A stretch of DNA of 64,000 nucleotides. Origin: Alteromonas sp. 5E99-2. GTDB lineage: Bacteria; Pseudomonadota; Gammaproteobacteria; Enterobacterales; Alteromonadaceae. Location of the stretch: contig NZ_JAFNJE010000006.1 in NCBI RefSeq assembly GCF_017368475.1, forward strand, positions 124,001-188,000. The letters run 5' to 3'. The notes beneath the pieces are model-generated. The model searched no databases. It worked only from the letters and a program-made list of their open reading frames with translations, and was not told the DNA's origin. The translations under genes and the position numbers were made by a program. Positions 43,090 through 53,018 of the stretch are shown here, piece by piece. Numbering within the stretch: position 1 is the stretch's first letter; each line of letters opens with the position of its first letter.

Positions 43090-43348
43090 AATATTCCCAC
43101 CAACCTTCTTGCCACCAGGTCAGGAATTCGTCAAAGTCGATAAAACCGTCGTCGTTTTCATCAATTAACTTAAACCCTTCCTCAACAACACTCACCTTCG
43201 TTTTTGGTGAAAGGCATGTAAGAAGTTCAACGAACTCCGATAGTTCAATTTGACCATTGCCATCTCTATCGAAAAACGCAAATTCTTTTCGAATTTCACT
43301 GATTTTTTCAGCTGATAATTGTGTATCCATAGGTAAATTCCTTGGCAA
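43088..43348 (-). CDS. EF-hand calcium-binding protein
   Basis: The 86-residue protein contains two canonical EF-hand loops: DRDGNGQIELSEF (about 28-40) and DENDDGFIDFDEF (about 63-75), with all oxygen ligands present. There is no signal peptide. It is likely a cytoplasmic calcium buffer or sensor. It lies 38 bp downstream of trhO on the same strand. Confidence 0.92.
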   Translation of the reverse strand: MPRNLPMDTQLSAEKISEIRKEFAFFDRDGNGQIELSEFVELLTCLSPKTKVSVVEEGFKLIDENDDGFIDFDEFLTWWQEGWWEY

Positions 43349-43386
43349 TTCAAAGTAATAAGTGTACCTGCACGTATTAGTTCTGT

Positions 43387-44376
43387 CTATCCCTGTTTAG
43401 CGCTTAGGGCTCTAGCTCTTTGTGCTTGCGCTTTTTCCGTACGTCGTTTCACCGTTAAGTCGTGAGCTTCGGTTCCAACGTGATGCTCATTTCGCTGACT
43501 CGCCAACTGAACTTGTTTTTCTCTTTCCCTAAAGCGCGAAATTTGTTCTTCAGTATGTGTTCCAAAGCAATGTGGACAACTAACCCCAGCCTCATATTGA
43601 GCTGATTTTTTGTCTTCTTGAGTGATGGGTAAGCGACAAGCATAACATTGATCATATTTACTTTTTTCAAGGTCGTGGTTTACTGCAACACGGTTATCAA
43701 AAACGAAGCAATCCCCTTTCCACATGCTTTCTTCTTTTGGCACATCTTCTAAATACTTAAGTATGCCACCTTCCAAATGGTACACTTCTTCAAACCCCTG
43801 CTCTTTCAAATACGCAGTGGATTTTTCACAACGTATTCCCCCTGTACAAAACATAGCAACTTTTTTTTGTTTCGCAGGATCCATATTGTTTTTTACGTAA
43901 TCAGGGAATTCTCTGAAACTATCGGTATTTGGATTCGTAGCATTTTCAAACGTACCTATGTCAATTTCATAGCCGTTGCGTGTGTCAATAACGGTAACCT
44001 CAGGGTCACTGATCAAGGCATTCCACTCACTAGGCTTCACATAAGAGCCTACAGTTCGCCGAGGATCTATACCTTCAACTCCCATAGTTACGATTTCTTT
44101 TTTCAGCTTCACTTTTGTGCGGTAAAAAGGTTGTTCGTCGTGCAGTGATTCTTTAAATGATATTGGATTGATACGCTCGTCTGAATTCAGCCAAGCTAAT
44201 AAGTTATCAATCCCTTTACGGGGGCCAGAAACCGTACCATTAATACCTTCATTAGCTAGCAGTAAGGTACCTTTTATTTGATTTTCACGCATGACATCAT
44301 GAAGAGGCGCGCGCATAGATTCAAAGTTTTCAAGTGCGACAAATTTGTACATCGCACAAACGATTGTTTTTTCCAT
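43387..44376 (-). CDS. trhO: tRNA uridine-34 hydroxylase TrhO (rhodanese family)
   Basis: The 329-residue enzyme makes 5-hydroxyuridine at tRNA position 34 using prephenate-independent, O2-dependent chemistry. The rhodanese-domain active-site Cys is C177 in [13 protein letters not shown]. The N-terminal [14 protein letters not shown] and the C-terminal Cys pairs ([15 protein letters not shown]) match YceA/TrhO. Confidence 0.93.
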   Translation of the reverse strand: MEKTIVCAMYKFVALENFESMRAPLHDVMRENQIKGTLLLANEGINGTVSGPRKGIDNLLAWLNSDERINPISFKESLHDEQPFYRTKVKLKKEIVTMGVEGIDPRRTVGSYVKPSEWNALISDPEVTVIDTRNGYEIDIGTFENATNPNTDSFREFPDYVKNNMDPAKQKKVAMFCTGGIRCEKSTAYLKEQGFEEVYHLEGGILKYLEDVPKEESMWKGDCFVFDNRVAVNHDLEKSKYDQCYACRLPITQEDKKSAQYEAGVSCPHCFGTHTEEQISRFREREKQVQLASQRNEHHVGTEAHDLTVKRRTEKAQAQRARALSAKQG

Positions 44377-44429
44377 TGTAGTATCCTTTGCGAATTGGAA
44401 CGTAAAACCAGAGCAAAAATTCGCGCGGA

Positions 44430-44957
44430 CTATAGCATAGCTTGGGAAGCTTCAACAACATCTACAAGTAGTGTTGCGTCTGTATCTAAAGGCAAATGTA
44501 TTGCATCCTCATCAACCTCTTCAGCCAGTCCCCATTGCGTAGACAAAGCACAATTTGTTTTAATGCTTTGTTCAATATGATTGGCATCGTCTTTATAGTG
44601 AAGTGGTAAGGGGTGTAAACATTCTTGTAACCAGGCTGCAGTTTGCTCTCCTTCGCTTCTCAAGTTACTTTGAATTAATGAATTCTGTTCCGCTTCAGAA
44701 GAATATGAAAATCTAGCACGGCGATAGTGATTTAACGCATTTAACTTATCTTCTAATGATTTTTCATCATGGCCGTTTTCACGGATTTTAGGGGCAACTT
44801 TACAAAGTGATTCATGCATTGCTAAATACAGATTGAATAACTTTGAATCACCTGCACTATCAGCCAGAGCACTGCTCCACTCAAATGCAATGTAATCTAG
44901 CGCACTGTTTCCTTTTACTGTGTTTACGTTTGTGGACTTTACGTCTGTGGACAACAT
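44430..44957 (-). CDS. Hypothetical protein
   Basis: The 175-residue acidic, helical protein has no signal peptide, no membrane segment and no motif I recognise. [20 protein letters not shown] and [18 protein letters not shown] are the most distinctive stretches. It lies just upstream of trhO on the same strand and may share its promoter. It could belong to a gammaproteobacterial family of unknown function. Confidence 0.6.
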   Translation of the reverse strand: MLSTDVKSTNVNTVKGNSALDYIAFEWSSALADSAGDSKLFNLYLAMHESLCKVAPKIRENGHDEKSLEDKLNALNHYRRARFSYSSEAEQNSLIQSNLRSEGEQTAAWLQECLHPLPLHYKDDANHIEQSIKTNCALSTQWGLAEEVDEDAIHLPLDTDATLLVDVVEASQAML

Positions 44958-45068
44958 ATTTATTCTTTATTTTTTAATTACACTCTTTTATCGACATAAA
45001 GCACAGGAAACTTGAGAAATAGCGTATTTTCTACCAAGATTAACAAAGACAAGCGATGACGAGCTCTA

Positions 45069-46721
45069 ATGACGGCGTTTACTTTTACAAATAAAAATAT
45101 ACTGATAATTGAAGACCAACGCCCCTTTCTAATGTTGTTGCGTGGCTTGCTACAAAGTTTGGGGGCCAAAGACGTTATCTCATGCGCAAACGCAGAAAAG
45201 GCAACAAACCTTTGTAGAAAAAATGTATTCGATATCATTATTTCAGATCTACACCTTGGCAGCGGCCGCAAAAATGGGTTTGAGCTAATAGAAGAGTTAC
45301 GTATAAAAAAATGGCTAAAGCCTCAGTCTATTTATATGATTATCAGTGCTGATAGTGCTCGCCCTATGGTTATGGGTTCGGTAGAACGACGCCCCGATGA
45401 CTATTTAGTGAAACCTTTTTCCCAAGCCCAATTAAAAGCGCGTTTAGTCCGTGCTTGGAATAAGCGTCAATTCCTAGCCCCCATTTTCGTTGCCGCAAAC
45501 AAAGGGCAAGTGCAACAAGCCATCGATATAACCATTGATTTAATAAATACAAACTCAAATTATAAGAACCAATGCCTTCAAATTCTGATTGAGCTTTATT
45601 GGCGAACCCAAGATTATGATTCCGCAATGGCATTATTCACGAAAGAGCCAGGTTTACGGTCTGCATTATGGGCGCAAGTCGCCCGAGCAAAAACACAACT
45701 AGCACTCAAACAGTATAATGAGACCATTAATTCGGCTTCCATTTTAATTAAAAAAAATAAATTTTGTGTCGAAGCCTATGATTTACTCGCAGACGCTCAA
45801 TCCGCACTAGATCAACCAGAAAGTGCTATTTTAACGATTCAAGATGCACTAAAAATTTCGCCTTACAATCTAGAGCGCCAATTTACCGCATCTCGTATAG
45901 CAAGAGAGTACGGTGACTATGAACTTGTCACGCAAACGTGTTTGTCAATTTGGGAACAATCTAAACGCTCTGTACACCAATCGTCTCGGCATTGGTGTGG
46001 ATATATTCGCAGTTTGCTAGAAGCCGCAGAACAAGCAACAGAAAAGAAATTTAAGAATAAATATCAACAAGAAGCATTGCTTGCCATGCAACGGAGCAAA
46101 TTTGATGACACTTTGGCGAGAATAAATGACGATTTTGACATAGAGCTATATGAAAATTTGATCAATGCACGTATCAATGTCATTGATGGAAAGCTAATAG
46201 AAGCAAAACGAATGTTATCTCAATCACAATTGGATATCGATTCTCGATTTAGTGAATTTCCAGCATTTTATGCACCAGACAGTATTCACACACTGCTAAA
46301 AATAGGTGAATATGAGGAAGCCCTTTTATTACAAGATCGGTTGGAAAAAGAAGCAACAGAACTAGACCCAAATAGTGCCTTTGCTATTGAACAAGCAAAA
46401 AAAGAAGTAAAAGATAAGCAAGGGTCCTATGCTGAACTTAATCGCAAAGGGATCAAACTGTATCAAGAAGGTAAATTCGTTAAAGCCAAAAGTATCTTTG
46501 AACAAGCCCAGGATATTGCGCCAGTCAATACCGGTGTCGCCTTGAATTTATTGCAGTGTTTATTAAAAATAATGCAGCAAAGTGAAAAGAAAAAGGTAGA
46601 TCCTCTATACGCCCGTGAATGTCGCAAAGTATTTCGCATAGTTGATGGGATGCCTCTTACTGGGCAACATTTGCAAAAATTTGATACATTGTGTGAAGAG
46701 CTTTTACCCCTCATAAATTAG
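45069..46721 (+). CDS. Response regulator with C-terminal TPR repeats
   Basis: The 550-residue protein begins with a receiver domain (about 8-130): acidic pair in ILIIEDQRPF, phosphoacceptor D60 in IIISDLHLG and K115 in DYLVKPFSQ. There is no DNA-binding output domain; instead helical tetratricopeptide-like repeats fill about 140-500 (for example YDSAMALFTKEPGLRSALWAQVARAK, KFVKAKSIFEQAQDIAPVN). Such proteins act through protein-protein contacts, sometimes in motility or type IV pilus control. No partner kinase is adjacent. Confidence 0.88.
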   Translation: MTAFTFTNKNILIIEDQRPFLMLLRGLLQSLGAKDVISCANAEKATNLCRKNVFDIIISDLHLGSGRKNGFELIEELRIKKWLKPQSIYMIISADSARPMVMGSVERRPDDYLVKPFSQAQLKARLVRAWNKRQFLAPIFVAANKGQVQQAIDITIDLINTNSNYKNQCLQILIELYWRTQDYDSAMALFTKEPGLRSALWAQVARAKTQLALKQYNETINSASILIKKNKFCVEAYDLLADAQSALDQPESAILTIQDALKISPYNLERQFTASRIAREYGDYELVTQTCLSIWEQSKRSVHQSSRHWCGYIRSLLEAAEQATEKKFKNKYQQEALLAMQRSKFDDTLARINDDFDIELYENLINARINVIDGKLIEAKRMLSQSQLDIDSRFSEFPAFYAPDSIHTLLKIGEYEEALLLQDRLEKEATELDPNSAFAIEQAKKEVKDKQGSYAELNRKGIKLYQEGKFVKAKSIFEQAQDIAPVNTGVALNLLQCLLKIMQQSEKKKVDPLYARECRKVFRIVDGMPLTGQHLQKFDTLCEELLPLIN

Positions 46722-46730
46722 GAATTAAGA

Positions 46731-47021
46731 ATGAAATTCAAATATGGCATCGCCCCAGCTTTATTGGCATTGATAGTGGGCTGCTCTTCAAAATCACCTT
46801 GTGAGGATGTGCTTGAAGTCAAGCGCCAAGAACTTGAGTGTAAACGATTACAAGCTGCATCAAATTCGAAAAACTTACAACAGGCCGGTGTAGCAAAGTC
46901 TCGTTTTAAAGCTGAGTGTGAGAACCTGCGCTATTATAGAGATGATTACGACACAATTTGTAAAGGTGAGCAAAAGCCTATTGGCGAACCTCAAACTGCT
47001 CCCGCGGTAAAGCAAGATTAA
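46731..47021 (+). CDS. Small lipoprotein
   Basis: The 96-residue protein has a lipoprotein signal (ALLALIVGC, lipid-modified C18). The mature part holds four more cysteines in a helical, charged sequence (CEDVLEVKRQELECKRLQ, FKAECENLRYYRDDYDTIC) whose spacing suggests two disulfides. It follows the response regulator by 9 bp, probably in the same transcript. No family is recognised. Confidence 0.75.
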   Translation: MKFKYGIAPALLALIVGCSSKSPCEDVLEVKRQELECKRLQAASNSKNLQQAGVAKSRFKAECENLRYYRDDYDTICKGEQKPIGEPQTAPAVKQD

Positions 47022-47126
47022 CTTATTTTACAAATAAAATTTTTGGAACAATTTGAAAGTTATACAAAGACGAAACGGTCAGGTTTAGTAGTCTAGAATT
47101 AACTTTCGTCAACACTAGGAAACGAT

Positions 47127-47429
47127 ATGAAAAATGCAATTGCTTTATCAGCTGCTCTCACTGCTGCAGTATCTCTAGGTACAAGTGCACCGGCTTCTGC
47201 TGAAGGTGAGAAGGTTCGCAAAGAGAAATGCTATGGTGTATCACTAGCGGGTCAAAATGCCTGTGCTAACATCCAAGGTACGCATAGCTGCGCGGGACTT
47301 TCAACAACAGATAACGATCCTGGTGAGTGGCGCTTAGTGACTGCAGGTTTATGTGAAGACTTAGGTGGTTTTGATAGAACCGCAGCAAAAGAAAAAGTCA
47401 CAAAAATGGCAATGGCCGAAAAATCCTAA
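47127..47429 (+). CDS. bufA1: Bufferin precursor peptide (DUF2282 family)
   Basis: The 100-residue precursor has a signal peptide (about 1-25, ending ASA) and the four-cysteine core of BufA1/DUF2282 proteins: C35 (KEKCYGV), C46 (GQNACANIQGTHSC), C55 and C76 (LCEDLGGF). In characterised bufferins, central cysteines are converted to thiooxazoles by the BufB/BufC enzymes, and the periplasmic product binds copper. The gene precedes bufB by 16 bp. The core shown is one of the known types; which cysteines are modified cannot be read from sequence. Confidence 0.88.
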   Translation: MKNAIALSAALTAAVSLGTSAPASAEGEKVRKEKCYGVSLAGQNACANIQGTHSCAGLSTTDNDPGEWRLVTAGLCEDLGGFDRTAAKEKVTKMAMAEKS

Positions 47430-47445
47430 TCAAGGCTTGTGATTA

Positions 47446-48306
47446 ATGGTCGGTGTTGGCTTAAGGCATGAACACTATTTTGATGCAATAAATAATGTCG
47501 CTCCAATCGACTTTGTTGAAGTTCATGCTGAAAATTTCTTATCCGATGGCGGTGCTCCTCGCCATTTGCTAAGCCAAGCTAGGCAGTACTATGACCTTTC
47601 TATCCATGCAACGTCTTTAGGCTTGGGTTCTGTGAGCCCTCCTGAACCAGAAATAGTGAGCCGCATCGCAGATCTCTGCGACACAATGAAACCCTTTTTA
47701 TTTTCTGATCATGCTTGTTTTAATCGCGCAGAAGTTCATGGTAAACAATTACACACCGGTGATTTACTGCCATTGCGATTCAATCAAGCGTCGCTAGACA
47801 TTTTATGTCGCCACGTCGATTTAGTGCAAAATACACTAGGCAGAACGCTGCTACTAGAAAACTTATCAAGTTATATTCCAAACCAAAATCAACATTTCGA
47901 CGAGTTTGAGTTTCTTGCCAAACTAAGTCAAAAAACGGGCTGCAAACTGCTATTAGATCTTAATAATTTACTTGTTAATGAGCACAACACTCAAGTCATG
48001 AATGGTCGCTCTGTTGAAGTAACGAACACCGTGCTTGAAAAAATAATGAATGATTTGCGATACCTTTCTACAGATATGATTGGGGAATATCATTTAGCCG
48101 GTACCACATCGGTCGGTTCAACAGAACTCATGATAGATGATCACGCGAGACCTGTTTCTGAACCATGCTGGTCGCTTTACTCACAGGTGTTAAATGAATT
48201 TGGTATTAATCCCACATTGATAGAGTGGGATCAAAATTTACCCCCGTGGGCAGATTTAACCGCGTTAGCGATGAAAGCAAAAGCGATACAGCAAGATATA
48301 ACATGA
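47446..48306 (+). CDS. bufB: MNIO-family RiPP maturase (DUF692)
   Basis: The 286-residue TIM-barrel multinuclear non-heme iron oxygenase modifies cysteines of the bufferin precursor. Probable iron ligands are visible throughout: GLRHEHY, EVHAENF, SIHATSLGLGS (H54), FSDHACF (H89), LLENLSSY (E138), LLLDLNNL (D171/N173), EYHLAG (H216), IDDHARPV and LIEWD. It is adjacent to the precursor and overlaps the partner gene bufC by 4 bp. Confidence 0.93.
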   Translation: MVGVGLRHEHYFDAINNVAPIDFVEVHAENFLSDGGAPRHLLSQARQYYDLSIHATSLGLGSVSPPEPEIVSRIADLCDTMKPFLFSDHACFNRAEVHGKQLHTGDLLPLRFNQASLDILCRHVDLVQNTLGRTLLLENLSSYIPNQNQHFDEFEFLAKLSQKTGCKLLLDLNNLLVNEHNTQVMNGRSVEVTNTVLEKIMNDLRYLSTDMIGEYHLAGTTSVGSTELMIDDHARPVSEPCWSLYSQVLNEFGINPTLIEWDQNLPPWADLTALAMKAKAIQQDIT

Positions 48307-49085
48307 GCACAGAAACAGACTATCAATCTCAATTCGTCAGTGCGATTTTCAATCAAAGCAAAGCTGATTCAGTGGGCATGCAAATATACAAAAACAACTG
48401 GATAGAAGGCGCACACAATGCACTTTCTATTAGCTTTCCAACGGTTAAAATTTTATTAGGTGATGCTAATTTCAGACTACTTTGTCGATTTGCTTGCCAA
48501 TCAATACCAAAAAAAAGTTATAACTGGGAAGAATGGAGTATTCCCAACACTTTCGTCACTGTTGTATCTGACTTTCTTCGTTTGCAAAATACAACGGGCC
48601 TTAACTATGTGGCTGAATGTGCAAAGCTCGATGAAATGCTCTTTATCAATCAAAAAGCAATCGACCCGATAATCAAGGTAGATTTGCTGAACAGCCTAGG
48701 TCAGGCTAATCCAGACAAAACCATTTTTACCGTTTCTAAAGCAACTCAGTTAGGCACCTTTTCATTTCCTGCAGACAAGGTGTATAAACACGCTCACTTA
48801 AACGAGGGAAATATTGCTGAAATTCAACAGCAATTAATCACACCAAGTAGCTACTTTATTCAGGTGAGCCGATCAGCGTTGAGCCCTTCAGGCGTCGACA
48901 GGTCAGAATTTCGCGCAAGTATAAGCCCGTTGTCTCGGCAAGAATTTATACTGTTCGACATGGTCAACAAAGGCCATTCCATTACGTCACTTTTCGAAAC
49001 TGCAAACGACATGAATATGGATTTCACTGCGTGGCTCGGAGATGCTATTAGCAAGGATGTTATCATTGGATCCACAACCATTTAG
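48303..49085 (+). CDS. bufC: RiPP maturation partner (DUF2063)
   Basis: The 260-residue protein has the N-terminal DUF2063 helical domain (QSQFVSAIFNQSKADSVGMQIYKNN and LSISFPTVKILLGDANF). Its C-terminal half would recognise the precursor, as BufC does. The frame opens at 48225 inside bufB, but the ATG at 48303 overlaps the bufB stop in an ATGA junction and gives the expected N terminus. Confidence 0.9.
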   Translation: MSTETDYQSQFVSAIFNQSKADSVGMQIYKNNWIEGAHNALSISFPTVKILLGDANFRLLCRFACQSIPKKSYNWEEWSIPNTFVTVVSDFLRLQNTTGLNYVAECAKLDEMLFINQKAIDPIIKVDLLNSLGQANPDKTIFTVSKATQLGTFSFPADKVYKHAHLNEGNIAEIQQQLITPSSYFIQVSRSALSPSGVDRSEFRASISPLSRQEFILFDMVNKGHSITSLFETANDMNMDFTAWLGDAISKDVIIGSTTI

Positions 49086-49119
49086 CTAAGCTCGATTTCA
49101 TCTCCCCTTTCCAATTAAT

Positions 49120-50025
49120 TTACACTCGTGTTTTAAACGGCCAGGTTTGAATCAATAAGCATAGAAAGACTAAAGCCATACCGAACCAGCCCACTGGGAT
49201 AAAAGATTCACCAATAACCAACACTGCCAGTATGGCCGCAACCAAAGGTTCAATAAGAGTGATTAACGTCGCTTTGCTCGCATCTACCCACTTTAAACCG
49301 AAAGCAAACAACACGTAACCTAAATACATTGGAATAATAGCCATATACAAAGATACGAAAGTATTCGTGAAGTTTGAAAATAAATTTCCACCGGTAAACC
49401 ATAAAGACGGCAGCAGCAGTAAAGCTGCACAGCCAAACATGGCTGACATTGCCGATTGTGAATGTATGCCCTTTTCAATTAAGTCTCTTGCTACCCAAGA
49501 GTACAGTGCGTAACTTAAGCCTGCGAGAACACCTAAGGCAACCCCAAGGTTTTGCCAAAATGCATTGATTATTACCTCACTATTTTGTTCCTTGCCTAAC
49601 ACAAGGAAAACAATACCTATCATTCCAATTACAAAACTGACAATCCATTGAGCCGATATGTGCTTTTTACTGACAATACGCTCTAAAAGCGCTGTAAAAA
49701 ATGGCGCTGTCGCTATGGATACAACAGTACCAATTGCCACACCTGACAAGCTCATGGAAGAATAAAATGCCAATGGGTAAATCGCTATTGATATAGCCCC
49801 TAGAAGTACGAATTTTAGCTGATAGAATAAGCTCTGACTGTCTATAAATAACTGTTTTCGAGCGGTAAAAACAAGCAATACACCTGCGTTTCCCATTGAG
49901 AAAGCACCAATGGCTAATGGACTGACGTCCACAGAGAAACTTGAAGCAGCACCTGTGGTTCCCCACAGCAAACTGGCCAACACAATAGCAAAAACACCTT
50001 TAAAAGAGCCGAACTGATACGCCAC
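49120..50025 (-). CDS. DMT superfamily exporter (EamA)
   Basis: The 301-residue membrane protein has ten predicted segments in two EamA repeats (LLWGTTGAASSFS near the start, ALSYALYSWVARDLIEKG at the second repeat start, and IPMYLGYVLFAFGLKWVDASKATLITLIEPLVAAILAVLVIGE). This signature is typical of metabolite or amino-acid exporters; the substrate is unknown. It lies 101 bp after the AraC gene on the same strand and may be its target. Confidence 0.9.
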   Translation of the reverse strand: MAYQFGSFKGVFAIVLASLLWGTTGAASSFSVDVSPLAIGAFSMGNAGVLLVFTARKQLFIDSQSLFYQLKFVLLGAISIAIYPLAFYSSMSLSGVAIGTVVSIATAPFFTALLERIVSKKHISAQWIVSFVIGMIGIVFLVLGKEQNSEVIINAFWQNLGVALGVLAGLSYALYSWVARDLIEKGIHSQSAMSAMFGCAALLLLPSLWFTGGNLFSNFTNTFVSLYMAIIPMYLGYVLFAFGLKWVDASKATLITLIEPLVAAILAVLVIGESFIPVGWFGMALVFLCLLIQTWPFKTRV

Positions 50026-50126
50026 AAGTTAACCTTACTTCTATAGCTTTAATAGTGGAATTGTATGTGGTTGATGGAATATTTTTTTGACGATTCAGAC
50101 GGTTTTATTAACAAAAACGACTTACC

Positions 50127-50834
50127 TTATTTTCTGAATTTATTCGGTGACAAACCAAAATACTGAGAAAATTTTCGGCTAAATGCGGATAACTCCTTGT
50201 AACCTACCTTTTCACCAATAATCTGCAAAGAGTAATCAGTGTGCGTAAGTAAAGCTTGCGCTTTTTCCATACGGCGCTTAGTTACATACCCCATTACTGT
50301 TGCATTTGTTTGTTGCTTAAATAGTTTTTTAAACTGCGTTTCACTTAAAAACGCAACCTCAGCTAGTGTCTTAATTTGAAGCGGTTCGTCAATATTTTGA
50401 TCTATATAAGATATCGCAGCACCAAGTCTTTTATCTAATTTCGGTGATAAAGGTTGCTCTGAAAGCAGTAGGAAAAAAGTGTCGAACATCGCAAGCTCTA
50501 AAGCCCCATTAATTTGATGCTCTAACTGGTTTTCAACAAAGCTCAAATAGCGAATAAGAGAATTATTGATCCCAAACACGATATTCTGTGAAGACGCTAT
50601 ATTTAATGGTAGTTTTTGCATATCAGCGACAACGAACCTAGCCTCAGGATCTGCCGTAAACAAATGCTCTTCTTTAGTTTTCACAACAACACATTCACCT
50701 AGTGCAACTTTGCCATTATAGTTGCCCACATGAATATTAATAGCGCCACGCAAAGGTAACACTAATTGATTAAAGTTATGAGAATGACGGGTGGGCTTCG
50801 TACTATAAGAACGAATAGACAGCGAATTTTGCAT
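50127..50834 (-). CDS. AraC family transcriptional regulator
   Basis: The 235-residue protein has an N-terminal cupin-like sensing domain (HSHNFNQLVLPLRGAINIHVG) and two helix-turn-helix motifs in the C-terminal 100 residues (PLQIKTLAEVAFLSETQFKKLFKQQ and YSLQIIGEKVGYKELSAFSRKFSQYFGLSP). It precedes the EamA exporter gene on the same strand, so it probably controls that exporter. Confidence 0.9.
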   Translation of the reverse strand: MQNSLSIRSYSTKPTRHSHNFNQLVLPLRGAINIHVGNYNGKVALGECVVVKTKEEHLFTADPEARFVVADMQKLPLNIASSQNIVFGINNSLIRYLSFVENQLEHQINGALELAMFDTFFLLLSEQPLSPKLDKRLGAAISYIDQNIDEPLQIKTLAEVAFLSETQFKKLFKQQTNATVMGYVTKRRMEKAQALLTHTDYSLQIIGEKVGYKELSAFSRKFSQYFGLSPNKFRK

Positions 50835-50933
50835 AATGAATGAGTTTCATCCTAACTTTATTCACTAAAAGTTACTTTGAACACAACTGTGCTAATAAAA
50901 TTAAATAGTGGCGTTTATTAGCGCAGTTACATT

Positions 50934-51767
50934 TTAGCTATTCATCGCTTGTTTCACCTTGTCTCGATGAGAGCGAGAGACTTTCAATTCAGTGTCATTT
51001 TGTAAAATAAGGTGATATTCGCCGCTCACATGGCTCACCATTTTCTTAACAAAATTAATATTTACAATGGCCGAGCGATGAACACGAATAAACAACTTCG
51101 GATTTAGCTCTTGCTCTAACTCTTTCATTGTTTTGCGCATAATATGCATGCCTGATTTTCCATGCACGCACATATAGTCACCTGCCGCATCAATCCAAAG
51201 AATGTCAGATACGTTGACTCGTGTAACCTCAGAGCCATCTTTTATCGCCAGCACTTCAGGGTATGCATCTTGGATAACGGGCTCATTATTGGCCAAACGC
51301 TGTGCGACATCTCTAGGGTTTTGCCCAGTTAATTCAGCCACTGCACGCAACAATTTATTTGAATGTTCCGATTGTAATTGCTGTTTCAAAGCGTTTCGCA
51401 CTCGTACCAAGGCTTCGGCAATACGCTCATCATCAGCAGGCTTCAATAAATAGTCTAATGCGTGAATATCAAACGCCTTCAAAGCGAAATCATCATACGC
51501 CGTGATAAACAAAACAATGGGCAAGGTTGTAAGTGATTTATTGAGTTGCTCAACCACTTGTAAGCCGGTTAGTTCAGGCATTTGTATATCTAAAAAAACA
51601 ACGTCTGGTCGATTAGCTAAAATGGCTTCTAATGCTTCCTTTCCAGTACTGCACTCTTCAACAATATTAATGTCTTTATGTTCTTGTAAACGGTACTTAA
51701 GACCCCGTCTTGCCAAGGGTTCGTCGTCGGCAATCACGACAGAAATCTGGTTTTCTACTTTCACCAC
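50934..51767 (-). CDS. LytTR response regulator
   Basis: The 277-residue protein has a receiver domain with phosphoacceptor D60 (VVFLDIQMPELTG) and K-containing YLLKPADDE. A LytTR DNA-binding domain follows (about 175-275: ILWIDAAGDYMCVHGKSGMHIMRKTMKELEQELN, FIRVHRSAIVNINFV). It works with the sensor kinase encoded 3 bp upstream. Confidence 0.94.
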   Translation of the reverse strand: MVKVENQISVVIADDEPLARRGLKYRLQEHKDINIVEECSTGKEALEAILANRPDVVFLDIQMPELTGLQVVEQLNKSLTTLPIVLFITAYDDFALKAFDIHALDYLLKPADDERIAEALVRVRNALKQQLQSEHSNKLLRAVAELTGQNPRDVAQRLANNEPVIQDAYPEVLAIKDGSEVTRVNVSDILWIDAAGDYMCVHGKSGMHIMRKTMKELEQELNPKLFIRVHRSAIVNINFVKKMVSHVSGEYHLILQNDTELKVSRSHRDKVKQAMNS

Positions 51768-51770
51768 TAC

Positions 51771-52841
51771 TTAATCCTTAACTTCGTACGGAATTCTAAT
51801 TCTTACTCTGACGCCTTGAGGCTGGTTGTGTTCAATCGTAAATGCGAAATTTTTATTGTACAAGGTTTTCAAGCGGTCTTTTATGTTCGCCAATCCTACG
51901 CCATTTTCACGCCCTAACTGACCATTTACAATATCAGCACCTGGACCATTGTCAGCGACATCTAACAACAAATCCTCTCCGAACACAGTTGCAGAAATAG
52001 CAATTTTGCCTCCATTTGGCATTTCAGATATTGCGTGTTTAATACTATTTTCGATAATAGGCTGAAGCAACATGCTAGGCACTAAGGCATTTTCACATTG
52101 ATTACACACTTCAAAATCAATAATTAACCTGTCATCAAAGCGTACTTTTTCAATCTCTAAATACAAGCGTAAAGCTTTAATTTCCTGTCCCAACTCAACT
52201 TTGTTTATTGGATCATTGTCTAAAGAATAGCGTAAAAACTCACTGAGTCGAGTGACCATTTTTTCAGCAGTTTTATTTTCTTTCATTAGTATTAACGTAG
52301 AAATAGCGTTTAACGTATTAAACAAGAAATGAGGATTCAATTGATACCGCAACATTTTCAAATGCGCTTGGTGTGCCATAGTTGAGGCTTTAAGCGCATT
52401 TTGCTTTTCTTTTTGCAGCATTTTAAAGTTATTTATACCGAAATATAAACCGCTCCAGCAACCAATCATAATTGAAGAGTTAACCGAACCTCTTAAATAT
52501 AAGTAAATATTTTCAGGTTCAAAGCCGTGCTTATAAATCTCCCAAATCGTAATATTTTTTATAATGGACCAAATCACCGCTGCAATGTAAATAGACACAA
52601 CAATGGTTAGCAACATTTTGGGAATACTTTGCTTTCTTGCCCAGTGAAAGACGTAACGCAAAGGTACGGTCAGTAACCAACCTGCATGAGCATTTAGCAG
52701 AACAATAAAAAAGAAAATAGGTCTTACGTCATGAATAAAAGAACCTATATAATAAACCATAGCGAACCCAACCCACCCCGCGGTGTGCAAGATCCAAAAC
52801 AGTCGCTCATTACTTTCAAAAATTTTTTCCCAGCGGATCAC
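51771..52841 (-). CDS. LytS-type sensor histidine kinase
   Basis: The 356-residue inner-membrane kinase has four membrane segments in the first 140 residues and a His_kinase domain with H171 in YQLNPHFLFNTLNAIS. A GHKL ATPase domain follows, with LLQPIIENSIKHAI and DNGPGAD. It starts with GTG. The gap to the response regulator is 3 bp, so the two form an operon. The signal is unknown. Confidence 0.93.
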   Translation of the reverse strand: MIRWEKIFESNERLFWILHTAGWVGFAMVYYIGSFIHDVRPIFFFIVLLNAHAGWLLTVPLRYVFHWARKQSIPKMLLTIVVSIYIAAVIWSIIKNITIWEIYKHGFEPENIYLYLRGSVNSSIMIGCWSGLYFGINNFKMLQKEKQNALKASTMAHQAHLKMLRYQLNPHFLFNTLNAISTLILMKENKTAEKMVTRLSEFLRYSLDNDPINKVELGQEIKALRLYLEIEKVRFDDRLIIDFEVCNQCENALVPSMLLQPIIENSIKHAISEMPNGGKIAISATVFGEDLLLDVADNGPGADIVNGQLGRENGVGLANIKDRLKTLYNKNFAFTIEHNQPQGVRVRIRIPYEVKD

Positions 52842-53018
52842 AATTAACTCAATCAGTTTTTCACACAGTAATTATACCTCTAATTTTCAATTAGTTTTAA
52901 ATACTTTAGCGTTGCCAGCCACCAATTTGTCGCATTCTAAATCTTCTCTATTGGCACTTTTCTTTGGTTTAAATAATGAATATGATGTTCCCACTCATTA
53001 TTCCCAATAAGCTCATTA

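Noticed and set aside
47044-47082. ECF-sigma promoter (GGAAC followed by CGAAA/GGTC) before bufA
   Set aside because: The elements are present but the spacing (20 or more bases) is outside the usual 15-17, so I did not list it.
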